Assembly (NCBI RefSeq): GCF_963678635.1
Contig: NC_087064.1
Span: forward strand, 81,773,847-81,837,846
Origin: Symsagittifera roscoffensis
Taxonomy: Eukaryota > Xenacoelomorpha > Acoela > Convolutidae
Reading direction: 5' to 3'
Length of the DNA stretch: 64,000 nt
Positions 33,402 through 43,981 of this stretch are shown here, piece after piece. The number at the start of each line of letters is the position of its first letter. The first letter of the stretch is position 1. The notes beneath the pieces are model-generated. The model worked only from the letters and a program-made list of their open reading frames with translations, searched no databases and was not told the DNA's origin. Made by a program: the position numbers and the translations under genes.

Positions 33402-36400
33402 TTAATTAAACAGGTTGTCATTAAAATTAAAATCAGTGCATATAAAATATTTAGGTTTCCTGGTGCCACGGATACACAAGATGCTTTTCATTAAAGAAAA
33501 ATTTATGCGAATGCGTAGCCACTTTATGGCTTCAGATTGGGTAGCATTTCTTTTGATTGCAATTAAAAAGGCTAGTTGGGATAGCATCTTGTAGGTAAGA
33601 GGGGAGGCGCCGCCCAGACTGCTGAAAACTAATGGTGTAAATGAGCCGTTTTCGATGTTCAAAATACGTTGCTGGTACATATTGATCTTTTCGCGTTCAT
33701 GTCTACGATAAATCTGCGCGAGTTCGCCAGCATTGCTACGGGCTACAGGATTAAAAACTCTAACATCAAAAAATGCCCGTTGGCCATGCTGCCAAAAACT
33801 CGAAGCAGAAACATCCAATCTGGCGCCGTCATTCAAGTTCCCTCTGACGTTATCGTTGTCATTGAGGGGATGAAGATGAGGTTCAACTTCCGTATCCGGA
33901 CAGACTCCACGCAAGACGCCAGCTAAAAGGTCACGGAGATCGTTGTGTCGCCGTCCGACAAAGCCTCCGGTAGCGCACTGAAGGGCGTGCTGAATACTGA
34001 AGTCTGCGCTACAGACACACTTCGTGGGCAAGTGTTCGAGGTTCACTCCGCATCGCATCCTTGCAAGATCACGGAATTCATGGCGGCTGAATAAGAAACC
34101 GTTATCTCTGTCTGGTCTCGCCGTTAGCCAGTGAGAAGCGCCCTTTTCACAAACTCCAGAGTTGATGAGTTTCAGCTCTTCAATGACTGTAGACATCAGG
34201 TCAACGTGAGTTGTTTTCTCCAACTCTCTTTTCGCGCGCTTAATGGACTGCGCTCCTTCTCTATAGCTATTAGTCTGTAGGGTACTTTCCTGCGATATTA
34301 TTTGCGTGGCTAATGACGCTGTGGCTGCCTGTGAGCCGGTAAACCGAAACCGCTCGTAAGACGTCGGATTCTCGATAGCCATCCCGCCTAACTGAACAGG
34401 TAGCGACGTCAGAGTACGGGTTTCGTCGGAAATCTCGCATCCGAAGAGAGAGGGAAGCATCTTATCCTTGATAGAGAATTCAAGGGGGGTCCAGGTATCG
34501 GAGGGAGTGTCAACGACCCGTTGGACGTATGCCCATTTTCGCTGTAGACTAATAGTATATCCAGCGAAAGCACAGTGTGGTTCAGTCTCAGCCACTTCGT
34601 AGAGTCTCTCAACGAGAGTGCAGTATTCCTGGCATTTCTGAGTGGTATAAGCCAGTTTTTCGCTCTCATCGCCGACAAACCCTCCAAGATACTTACGGCC
34701 AGTGGCAATCTTAACACCAGTATCTTCAAAAAGGAGAGTGGCGGCATCGAAAAATTCAGGCTTGACGACGAGGTAGGTTTTGCTAGCGTTAGGGTAGAAA
34801 CCGTATCCAGGCCCTTCTTCCGCGAGGGCGTTCCACCAGCTATGGAGGGTCTTAAGTCTGCCGGCACCAGCTCGGTCGTCGGCGTAGAAGACACGCTTAG
34901 TGTCGGACTTCATGAATACCAGGGGAATGGTGGCGATGCCATACAGGCACATGGCCGCAGCATCTCCCTGTGTAGTCCCTTCCTCAGAAAGAAACATCTC
35001 GCTACCGGCAAACATCATGGAAGGCTGTCTATAAGTGTTCGAGAAGAAGTTGGCCAGCTTGGGACACAAAACCTGGACATTTCGCAGAGCAGCGGCACGA
35101 TTCAATTTATTGAACGCGTTCTCGGCATCGACAAAGAGGATGCCCTCACATTCGGTGCTCTGAAATATGGTGTTCATGGAGTGAACAGCGACTTCGATGC
35201 CGCCGGGGTGCCCAGCACAGGTCTGGAGAGGGCCCACGGTGCTACGGATTTCATCCTTCATTATGCTCATGATAGCAGAAGTGATGATCCGTCTGAAAAC
35301 GTCTCCTATGCCGATAGGCCTGATGCCTGGGTTTTTGTCCAGTGCATTAGCACGGGAAGCAAGGAGGGGAGCCAAAGCATTAGGGTCGATGTTGGATCGC
35401 ATCATGGACTGACCCAAACTAGAAAGCTCAGTGCAGAGGTCATTCGTTCCGGTGAAGCTTCTGGAGCAAAGGATGCGACGAGCGTTGACTGAATCTACGC
35501 CGGATGGCCCGGCCCCTCCACTACACCTGAGTGCCGTTTTTCGGATGAGCTCGCCCGTGAGATTATAGCTAGCGGCTATTGTGGGCCTGTCGACAGGTCC
35601 ATGAAGAATTGTACCGGGCTTGATGTCTGCTCCAGCTGGATGTTTCTGTTTAAGCGCGTCAAGAACCTCGGTCGTAATTTTTAGTGGCTTGCTATTAGTT
35701 TCCAGCATGTTGGTAGCGGTGCTGTTTTTACCATTTAAAATAAGGGAGCTATAACGTTTAGCGTCAATTTTATTGGGCCCAGTGGCCCGGTTAATATCGA
35801 TATCAAAACGTTGCTGTATTTCCCTCACTTCTTTCAGTAAGATACATAAATCACCGTCATGCCAAGAGTTGATTCTACGTTGCAAAACTTCCAAGTGGTC
35901 ACGGCTTTTAGATTGCTTAGCTGGTTTTTGTAACAGGAGTTGGGGAATTACGGCAAACGCAAAAAGAGCACTTTTAGCACCTGGCACATTGCTGTTAAAG
36001 GTATGCAATAAGCGCACCAACTCTGCGACGAATTGGTTCCCGGCATTGCCAGTCGGTAGGGCAAATAGATTTTGTCGCAGTTTTCCGATTGAGTGAAAAC
36101 ATTCTACCAGCTCATCATGTGGCAAATTCATACCTCTCGTTGTCTTCAGATTACCATCATTGATGTGCTGGTAGGGTGGCAGGTCCCTGTACGTCCAAGG
36201 ATTCGTGTCCTCCTTTGTTGTGTCCGGTCGCAGTGTTAGGTCACTCATCGCCTGCGTTAGTCCCGATGGCTGGTTCCGGCAGGTCGGGCACACGAAGTGT
36301 TCTTCTCGTGGGATGTTGTTCACGTATCTTTCTGTTGTCCCTGCACAGGAATAGTGGAACCAGTGAAGGCAGATTCCGCAAAAGACTCCTTTCTGAACAA

Positions 36401-36502
36401 CGAGTCCCCCAAATCTGTATCGTTGCTTCCCGCATGGTGATGAATTTGATCGAACGGATCGTCCTGTCATCGCTGATCACTCATTCCTTTTATTTGAAAC
36501 TA
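33180..36502 (-). mobile_element. Non-LTR retrotransposon, R2-like RLE type, uninterrupted ORF2
   Basis: The element runs on the minus strand with an uninterrupted 1022-codon ORF and a short 3' untranslated tail. A PHD-like finger, reverse transcriptase and a C-terminal restriction-like endonuclease place it among the early-branching, R2-related non-LTR elements. The clade cannot be fixed without phylogeny. No ORF1 remains upstream, because the other element now occupies that side. Limits are approximate. Confidence 0.75.
33402..36470 (-). CDS. Retrotransposon protein: PHD-like finger, RT, RLE endonuclease
   Basis: The protein is 1022 residues from an ATG. Residues about 13-64 form a cysteine/histidine finger (CGIC, HYSC, CPTC). 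Reverse transcriptase occupies about 385-600, with VDAENAF (Asp448, motif A), EEGTTQGDAAAM (motif B) and FYADD (Asp531/532, motif C), so the catalytic aspartates are intact. Near the C-terminus a CX1CX7HX3C zinc cluster (Cys818, Cys820, His828, Cys832), RRHN, RLDV (Asp886) and FFDVRVFNP (Asp902) fit the restriction-like endonuclease that nicks target DNA. Such proteins carry out target-primed reverse transcription. No frameshift or stop interrupts it, so it may be recently active. The minus-strand frame at 34409 and the plus-strand frames inside are shadows. Confidence 0.9.
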   Translation of the reverse strand: MTGRSVRSNSSPCGKQRYRFGGLVVQKGVFCGICLHWFHYSCAGTTERYVNNIPREEHFVCPTCRNQPSGLTQAMSDLTLRPDTTKEDTNPWTYRDLPPYQHINDGNLKTTRGMNLPHDELVECFHSIGKLRQNLFALPTGNAGNQFVAELVRLLHTFNSNVPGAKSALFAFAVIPQLLLQKPAKQSKSRDHLEVLQRRINSWHDGDLCILLKEVREIQQRFDIDINRATGPNKIDAKRYSSLILNGKNSTATNMLETNSKPLKITTEVLDALKQKHPAGADIKPGTILHGPVDRPTIAASYNLTGELIRKTALRCSGGAGPSGVDSVNARRILCSRSFTGTNDLCTELSSLGQSMMRSNIDPNALAPLLASRANALDKNPGIRPIGIGDVFRRIITSAIMSIMKDEIRSTVGPLQTCAGHPGGIEVAVHSMNTIFQSTECEGILFVDAENAFNKLNRAAALRNVQVLCPKLANFFSNTYRQPSMMFAGSEMFLSEEGTTQGDAAAMCLYGIATIPLVFMKSDTKRVFYADDRAGAGRLKTLHSWWNALAEEGPGYGFYPNASKTYLVVKPEFFDAATLLFEDTGVKIATGRKYLGGFVGDESEKLAYTTQKCQEYCTLVERLYEVAETEPHCAFAGYTISLQRKWAYVQRVVDTPSDTWTPLEFSIKDKMLPSLFGCEISDETRTLTSLPVQLGGMAIENPTSYERFRFTGSQAATASLATQIISQESTLQTNSYREGAQSIKRAKRELEKTTHVDLMSTVIEELKLINSGVCEKGASHWLTARPDRDNGFLFSRHEFRDLARMRCGVNLEHLPTKCVCSADFSIQHALQCATGGFVGRRHNDLRDLLAGVLRGVCPDTEVEPHLHPLNDNDNVRGNLNDGARLDVSASSFWQHGQRAFFDVRVFNPVARSNAGELAQIYRRHEREKINMYQQRILNIENGSFTPLVFSSLGGASPLTYKMLSQLAFLIAIKRNATQSEAIKWLRIRINFSLMKSILCIRGTRKPKYFICTDFNFNDNLFN

Positions 36503-36533
36503 TTTAATAAGTTTATCACAACAATTAGGCTAA
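36503..36533. repeat. 31-bp direct repeat, left copy (probable target-site duplication)
   Basis: Bases 36503-36533 are identical to 40549-40579, and the flanking bases differ on both sides. The repeat brackets about 4.0 kb that carries a complete series of retrotransposon modules. A target-site duplication made by insertion of that element explains it best. Confidence 0.8.
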
Positions 36534-36753
36534 ATGCATTGTCGTTAATGCATTGTCATTCAAAGTATTTACTTCAACCGTCCCTCCTATACAACAGCAC
36601 TAATTGAATTGTCTATGAATTGCGTCTTACGCAGTGATCTGCAACCCCGTATACAAAGGATAGCACTCCTGAGCAGCGCGAGCTTATCTTAGTTCTTATA
36701 TAGTTTATTGTCTCTGCGTAGCTTTCATGCCTTTTTTCACTAAGTTTTTTCAG

Positions 36754-39643
36754 CTATCCGCTGAATTGTCCGAGTAGCTGCTGGTGCGGCACCACCAGTG
36801 CAGCCAAAAATGAGCGGGCAGAAGAAGCTGCTCTGTACGACTTGTAGAACTCGCTGTTGGTTGTTGAGTTTTCTAGTGATTCGTGGTACTTATAGGCGTC
36901 TTTCAGTAGTCTTCGTGAAGTTTTTGCGTGCGGTTTGAACACTTTGACATCAAAGAAATTTCGACTAAATCTTGAGCCCCATAATCCATTTGCTTTTACA
37001 TCTAGTCGAGCGTCTTCATCAGTTGTGGTTCAAATGTTTACAAAGTTCTCGCCTTGAAACGACTGAGGTTTCGGCTCGATTTCAACATCAAAGCAAACCT
37101 CGCTCATGAGGGTGGCAAAGGTATCTCTGATTTCGTTATGCCTCAGGTGGGTGTATCCACCTTTTGCACAGTGAAGGGCGTGGTTAAGTTCGGAAGATTG
37201 ACCACATGCACATGTGAATGGAATGTTGGTTGGTTCCCATCCATATCTGAGATAAATTCCATCCCGGAATTCGGATTTTTTCAGGTTAAAATTTTAACTG
37301 CTAAGAGGCACTGCACTTAACCAGTTTGAGGCTCCTTTTTCGTAGGCCAACTCAAGTGCGTATTTTTTAATGTCGCTCAAGTTGTTGAAAATGTTAGTTC
37401 TCTTTTGGTTTGTTCTTTCAGTTTTAAGTGTTTTAATTTTTGTATAGATTTTTTCTTGCTCAGGTATAGCTGTTAATGGGTCGTATGTATCTAGGACTGA
37501 CGATGTTTTAGTTGACCATTTTAAAGAACTCCCATAGTCAGAAGCTAGCTCGATATTTAGACCACTTATTTTCAGTGGCAAAGAAGCAATATCTCTGAAT
37601 TGATGGCTGATTCTATCTTTACCAATCAAATTTGGAATTAGATTTTCCAGCAGTATCTTTTCGCAGGCCTGCATGTTTTCTGTGGTATTGGGGTTAGTTC
37701 TAGCTAAGAACAATAAATTTCCTTGTGTATCCTTTTGGTGTAACAGGAGTACACCTTTTGTGGTGATGTTCTCGCGATCTTGCCAAGTTTTTTTAGTGTT
37801 TTATTATGTTCTTCTAACTGAGTTTCTAAGAAACTTTTTCTTTCAGTCTTGGATCCTATGACAGAATCAAGTACTCTGGCCCCTTTCTTCATTTCAACTT
37901 CGGTATTTTTGAATACTTTTATCGCCTCATTATATTTTTGATCATTTACAATGAGCTGGCTTTTCAGTTTACCTACTGCGTTCCCATCGTCTGCATACCA
38001 TTTCTGTGTTGGGCTGTTATCGTTGACTAGTTTTATTATAAGTAAAGTGGCTAGCCCGTATATTGCTATTGCTAATGGGTCTCCATCCTTCATTCTCTAG
38101 ATAGGATTACTTTTTATTTTTATTTTTATTTACGAAGAATTTGGATGAATTAGAATTGAGTATTGTAATGCTGGTAGTATCGAAGGGCATATATTTGCAA
38201 TGTTTTTTAAAGCCAGGTTCCGTTTTAGGGAGTTAAACGCATTTTCAGCGTCTATCAGTAGTATTGCATCGGAATCTCTTTTCTCTTATTGCTTCCTAAG
38301 CGTATGAAGTGTATATTCGATGCCACATTTTTGGCCAAGGCTTAGTTGGTAAATCGATCCGATTACCATAAGTTCGCTTTTTAAGCACTTTGTGATTGTT
38401 TTACTTATTATTCTACGGATGATTTTGCCTATGTCAATTGGCCTAATTCCTGGAATTTATCAAGTGGAATTAGTCGACAGGCATTATATGGTTCAAGAAG
38501 CTCATGACTTATTACTTCTGTCATTATTTTCTGTGCGATTTTGGCTAGTGTCTTTGATATTTCAACTGACAGTTGACCAAAGTGCCTTAGTATGCGTCTC
38601 CACTCATTTGCATCCAGACTTGAGTGTCCATGAGAACCATGTGTTGTCATAGCAGCCTTCCTAATTTTCTGGGCGTTTATTTGGACGAACGTGGATGAGT
38701 GGAAAGGGATTGTATCTTCCCAGCAAGATGTTATATAGTTGCTCTTTACTGGCTCTGCTGGAGGGTGTTTCTCGATTTTGATGGAGTTTGACCTTTGACG
38801 GTTTCTTCAAGTGAAAGAACTCCCTTGGAGTTATCAGTTAATTTAGCAATAGCACTCGATATTTTTCCGGTGTTCAATAATTTATTAAATTGCTGTGCTT
38901 CAGTTTCTACTTTGTTTTTCTTACTCTTTAGCAAGCGCATTTGCAGCGCTTTTTCCTCGTTAAAGAATTCGTCCAGTTCGCCCTTATGCCATTGCTTAAG
39001 CCTTCTAGCTATAGTTTTGGAGATCGAATCATCACTCTCCGATTTGTGCCTAGGACTGACGATGTTTTAATCAAGTTTTTATGAATTATCTGTTTTAAAC
39101 TAAGTGAGTTCCTTCACTCGAGGAAACATTCAAAGGTCAAGGTGAACATGAGGTGAGGGAAAATCATTGATGCGTGCATTGCATTGCGTATGTTTTTTCT
39201 TGTGTTTCAGTTAACGAGTTGAGGGTTCTATTTAGAGTTTCTATAAGGTTAAACAATACTTTATTTTTTGCGAGGATCATGAAGACTGGTTTCCAGTGCA
39301 CTTCTTGGCTGTAGATTGTTCTTATTTTATCTTTTACTTCAAGTGTGGGATTTGACCTGGGGTTGGGTGTGGCTGTTATAGTTTCGTTGCTGTTCGCAAT
39401 GGCAGGATTTTAATCGTTAGTCGAAGGAGCGTGTTTAGGTTGAGTTGGAGGGGCTTGAATGTCAGTTGTAGTGTTGCCTGTAATCAGGGAGGTGCAGCGA
39501 ATGCAGCTGAAATTTTCGTCGTGGTCGCTTGCTCGGTTAAGGCCGCTGCATTTTACATGCATATAGGCTGCGCATGTTGTGCACCATATTCCGCGGCCGC
39601 GTAGGTGGTTGTTACATATGATACAATGTGTTTGATCGGACAT
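36754..39643 (-). pseudogene. Broken ORF2: PHD-like finger and reverse transcriptase pieces
   Basis: The series starts at the ATG 39643 with CX2C...CX2C...HX2C...CX2C (CIIC, CTTC, HVKC, CIRC), a PHD-like finger. Open pieces at 38746-38940 and 38429-38650 follow. Motif A (IDAENAFNSL) lies near 38240, and GDPLAIAIYG (motif B) with YADDGNAVGKL (motif C) at 37704-38093. A thumb/connection piece is at 37294-37713 and a C-terminal piece at 36754-36942. The pieces lie in different frames, so frameshifts and perhaps small deletions have inactivated the protein. The catalytic residues visible in the surviving motifs are intact. Confidence 0.75.
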
Positions 39644-39673
39644 TATTTGAGGAGGAACAGTATCTTCAGATTA

Positions 39674-40207
39674 TCAAGAGAATTTATAAATCATATAAGC
39701 AAGAAAATTTGTAAAAATTTCATTACCAAAGAACGGGAAGTGGATGCCGTCTCGGCAGATCATTTGAGGGGTTAGATTTAAGTTAAGATTGCTTGAAACA
39801 ATTAGTGTGTGTGGATGAACAAATTTATTGATTAAGTTGAACAGCACATGGTTATGAATGTAGAGTTTGCGGTTAACATCATTGTTATTGAAGCTTTGAT
39901 TTGTTTTGGGGATAATCAGGATTTTGGGCTGGAACTTGTTTGTAATTAGGTTGATTAAGTTTTTCCACTTTTGCTCAACTTCTTGTGGATGCAGCCTATT
40001 ATCATTGAGCCCGGCAAAAATGGTAACCGTATTAAGGCGCTTTGGTCTGTATTGCAAAACAGTTTCATGCAGATCTTGGAGTGTGGTGCCGAGGTAAGAG
40101 TGAATTGTAGATTTTACTAGAGCTGGTTTGATATATTTTGTCTTTGATGTGCCAATTACAAGCTTCTGTGAAAAGTCAGGGATACGCCTTGCCTGAAATC
40201 GGGGCAT
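39674..40207 (-). CDS. Retroelement ORF1, SGNH (GDSL-like) hydrolase fold
   Basis: The intact 177-residue frame begins at an ATG and carries the block signatures of SGNH hydrolases. VIGTSK (residues 17-22, candidate Ser21) is block I, FAGLND (64-69, Gly66 and Asn68) is block III, and RDGIHFPFFGNE (from 152, Asp153 and His156) is block V. Esterase-like ORF1 proteins are known from some non-LTR retrotransposons, where they are thought to aid RNP or membrane association; that role is inferred here. It is followed after 30 bp by the PHD-like start of ORF2. GTS replaces the usual GDS, so enzymatic activity is uncertain. Confidence 0.7.
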   Translation of the reverse strand: MPRFQARRIPDFSQKLVIGTSKTKYIKPALVKSTIHSYLGTTLQDLHETVLQYRPKRLNTVTIFAGLNDNRLHPQEVEQKWKNLINLITNKFQPKILIIPKTNQSFNNNDVNRKLYIHNHVLFNLINKFVHPHTLIVSSNLNLNLTPQMICRDGIHFPFFGNEIFTNFLAYMIYKFS

Positions 40208-40548
40208 CCACCTGAAACACAGACAGCGAAGGCAACGGAGAAGCTCTTACATAGAAAGTTGGGGGAATGGATGGCCAATGAATCAAGGATTTTAATTTAA
40301 ATCTGAGATTTAAAAAAAAATTTAAAAAAAAACGAAAAATTGATAGATAGGAACGGTACAACCTGTGGTTGTGGTGTTGTTAAAGGGTAGTTCCACCTGC
40401 TCACTCCTTCTTGCGTCTAGATACGCCTGGGAAGCTTCACTCGCCTACGGCTGGGACGGCGAGATTTGGTTAGATAATCAGAAGAGGAAAGCCCAGCGCG
40501 CATATGATATGAAAACACACAAGCGCTAAATTTGAACAAATCAATCTT

Positions 40549-40579
40549 TTTAATAAGTTTATCACAACAATTAGGCTAA
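40549..40579. repeat. 31-bp direct repeat, right copy
   Basis: This is the exact partner of 36503-36533. It lies at the 5' side of the minus-strand decayed element and abuts the left terminal repeat of the next element. Confidence 0.8.
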
Positions 40580-40599
40580 TTCACAATATCATTTTGACG

Positions 40600-41640
40600 A
40601 ACGCGGAATGGTTATTTTGGACTGACATTTCAATTTTTAAAACTTCGTTTGAAAAGAAAGACACGTGACGACCTCAAAATATTGCGACAACTGAAAATAA
40701 GAACAGAACAACAGAATTCGTGGAGAAAAACGGTGAGCGACAAGTGTGAGAGACAGATCGAGATTGAAACAGAAAACGACTATCAGACCATTCCAATTTG
40801 TGACGATTTTGCCGCTACAATTATTACAACACGAATCCCGAGAACCAGGAAGGGCATTGGGACGACGTGTCCAGCCTTCCGAGAAGAAATAAGAGCTTTA
40901 TATGCCCGGATTTCAGAATCCGGAAGCGTCTCGGGAGAAAACTGTAACTCTCTATTTTTTGAACTTTCAGCTTCTGATCAAGTCCTGAATTGAATTAATA
41001 ACATCTAATTTCGGTTTCAGATTATGAGAAGCTAGGAGTTGAGGGAAATGGTTGATCCATCTTCGATGGAGATGATGATTTTTATCTACTGAACAGAAAC
41101 AATAGTAATATACTAAATAAGTAGTAGCCCTGATTTTAGGAGTGACCTCGTGGTCTGGAGAAACTGAGACGCAGCCATGAGCTCACTATTTTTGCATGTA
41201 TTTAAGTTAATTAGAGCGTTCTGATCGAAGCCGAAAACAGTAACGATTTTGTCGACCCGATGTTAGAAAGACCACCAAAAGAACTTGCTTTGGCAGAGAC
41301 GGTGAAAAGCGTGTAGAGGTTTGTTAAGACGCTGGCCAGTCGTTTTAGAACCTAGCTTTATTTTCCGTCGATATGTATTTCCGGGCGAAGGTTACACCTA
41401 CATAGATGGAAAAACATCTGGTACAAGCCAATGTGCCATTCAACAAGAAATATTCCGAAAAATGCAAGTCGTGGATGTCATTAACGATATTTTATTGAAG
41501 CAGTTTGGCAGGATAATTGACTGTTTTGAATGATTAGCAGTGTCAATTGTCAAATTGAACGAACGCGGAGGTGTCAATGTGGATTGAGGTAATTACTTTC
41601 AAATTTTCATGACCTCAGCACAAAGAAATAGAAAGGGATT
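40600..41640 (+). repeat. Left terminal repeat of the large element
   Basis: The stretch contains a block at 40760-40960 resembling the A part of the 536-bp units, a block at 41010-41400 resembling 53540-53910, and a block at 41430-41620 resembling the start of each 536-bp unit. The copies are clearly diverged, so insertion is not recent. The frames at 40649 and 41321 lie inside this repeat and are doubtful as genes. Confidence 0.6.
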
Positions 41641-41736
41641 TCTGGGGAGTTTAGATGGATGAGCAGATCGAATCTGCCGTGGAGACGTGCTCCACGGTAG
41701 ACTCATCTGCCCAGACTATCTCGAGGAAATCGGATA

Positions 41737-43704
41737 TTGACACGTACTCTATAAGGAACTGGAGCACGGGATCTGAGGCATCGGAGTTGGCAATCCACAC
41801 ACTGTTGCGGCGATTCGAGCAGGAGACTTGGATAAGGAGATGTATCAAGACCCTGATAGTGATCGCTACCTGTTCCCGAGGGAGAAAGTTTTTGATAACG
41901 CGGCAGATGATTTTGAGATTATAGCGGTGTCAAAGCGTTCAATAAACTTATCAACGCAGAAGGAAGCAGTCAAAGAGGAGACAAAGCCATTGTCAAAGAT
42001 TTGGTGTGTTAAGATGGAAGATGACACACATCAGCCCGATGAGCTGAGTACTGAACTTAGCGTCATGAAGACTTACATGAAGGCGCGATACAGAATCTCA
42101 GACTGACTAGGAGCGCAGAGAAATGATGTTATGACAAGTAGCTCGAAAAGCTGGCTAGAAAACGGGGTACCAGACAGACAGATCTGGAGCAAGATAGTTA
42201 TCGGATCTTGAGACGATATTGCATGCAGAAGGAAGGACGGTTTTATCTGAATAAGGATGGGTGGTTGCCTCATGTGGAGATACGAGGACAAAACCCTGTA
42301 CAAATATACTGCGATAGTGTTGCCGCAACTTTATTAGACGGAACTATTATTCAGGTCACATGATCAGATGGGCCATCAAAGGATTGCTAAAATATAGCAG
42401 AGGATCTTGAAACGCTTTGAATGGGCTGAGATGAAAAAGGCATACAAATCTTGATGAAGATCGTCCGCTTCACAAAGTATGCAGAAGCTGTGCCCTGCAT
42501 AACGGTCTCAGTCGAAGAGACATGCGATCATCTGATCAGTACTTGGACAGCTAGACATTGATGTCCGATGACGTTCCATTCAGACAATGGATCTGCTTTT
42601 ATAGGTGAGCTTACCATGGAGCTCATGAGACGTTCTCAGGTAGCACAGGCTCATTCTCCCACCTAGCATCCCCAGACGAATGGCTTAGTAGAAAGACAAA
42701 ATCGGACTCTAGTGTCCATGTTGACACGTACTCTATAAGGAACTGGAGCACGGGATCTGAGGCATCGGAGTTGGCAATCCACACACTGTTGCGGCGATTC
42801 GAGCAGGAGACTTGGATAAGGAGATGTATCAAGACCCTGATAGTGATCGCTACCTGTTCCCGAGGGAGAAAGTTTTTGATAACGCGGCAGATGATTTTGA
42901 GATTATAGCGGTGTCAAAGCGTTCAATAAACTTATCAACGCAGAAGGAAGCAGTCAAAGAGGAGACAAAGCCATTGTCAAAGATTTGGTGTGTTAAGATG
43001 GAAGATGACACACATCAGCCCGATGAGCTGAGTACTGAACTTAGCGTCATGAAGACTTACATGAAGGCGCGATACAGAATCTCAGACTGACTAGGAGCGC
43101 AGAGAAATGATGTTATGACAAGTAGCTCGAAAAGCTGGCTAGAAAACGGGGTACCAGACAGACAGATCTGGAGCAAGATAGTTATCGGATCTTGAGACGA
43201 TATTGCATGCAGAAGGAAGGACGGTTTTATCTGAATAAGGATGGGTGGTTGCCTCATGTGGAGATACGAGGACAAAACCCTGTACAAATATACTGCGATA
43301 GTGTTGCCGCAACTTTATTAGACGGAACTATTATTCAGGTCACATGATCAGATGGGCCATCAAAGGATTGCTAAAATATAGCAGAGGATCTTGAAACGCT
43401 TTGAATGGGCTGAGATGAAAAAGGCATACAAATCTTGATGAAGATCGTCCGCTTCACAAAGTATGCAGAAGCTGTGCCCTGCATAACGGTCTCAGTCGAA
43501 GAGACATGCGATCATCTGATCAGTACTTGGACAGCTAGACATTGATGTCCGATGACGTTCCATTCAGACAATGGATCTGCTTTTATAGGTGAGCTTACCA
43601 TGGAGCTCATGAGACGTTCTCAGGTAGCACAGGCTCATTCTCCCACCTAGCATCCCCAGACGAATGGCTTAGTAGAAAGACAAAATCGGACTCTAGTGTC
43701 CATG
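41737..43704 (+). repeat. 984-bp tandem duplication, two apparently identical copies
   Basis: Copy 1 is 41737-42720 and copy 2 is 42721-43704; everywhere I compared them they are identical. A further 34 bp of the unit start recurs at 43705-43738 before the sequence diverges. The event is therefore far younger than the decay of the element, or is an assembly artefact. Confidence 0.9.
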
Positions 43705-43780
43705 TTGACACGTACTCTATAAGGAACTGGAGCACGGGTATATACCTGAAAACATGGGGAGGGTGATTACTTGATGATGA
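41828..43780 (+). pseudogene. Retroelement integrase remnants, duplicated
   Basis: Each 984-bp copy encodes, with stops, an integrase-like region. It has HDQMGHQRIAK (start of an HHCC zinc finger, near 42343 and 43327), FTKYAEAVP, FHSDNGSAF (second catalytic Asp) and HPQTNGLVERQNRTLVSM (catalytic Glu). Upstream is a 92-codon frame of linker character (41828-42106, repeated at 42812-43090). In-frame TGA and TAG codons fall at positions normally occupied by amino acids, so the gene is dead. Integrases of this kind insert LTR-element cDNA. No reverse transcriptase or RNase H is visible before it. Confidence 0.75.
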
Positions 43781-43981
43781 ACACTGCTTGCGAAGTCAAT
43801 GAAAAGAGCACCAGGGAAAAGAACGATGGCAATTAAGTACTGGAAGAAGAATCAAGCCCGCCGCTGAACCTGGATCCTAATCAAATAGTTGAGGCGGATG
43901 ATTATGCAAACCTTACCATATGCAGAAGATGACTGGGAAAACCACAAGTAGATGGAGGTTCTCAAGAACATGGAACCGCAT

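Larger units (their letters stand above)
36534..40548 (-). mobile_element. Decayed RLE-type non-LTR element with SGNH-hydrolase ORF1
   Basis: Between the 31-bp repeats lie, in minus-strand order, a short 5' untranslated part, an intact SGNH-like ORF1, a PHD-like finger, and scattered frames matching reverse transcriptase and the region beyond it. The 3' end (36534-36570) shows short AATGCATT repeats, as in some non-LTR elements. ORF2 is broken by several frameshifts. Module order matches the intact neighbour, so both belong to related families. Confidence 0.8.

Noticed and set aside
34409-36607. Long plus- and minus-strand open frames overlapping the retrotransposon ORF (such as 34575-35492 plus)
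   Set aside because: They are alternative frames of the 1022-codon RT gene, which has clear motifs in its own frame.
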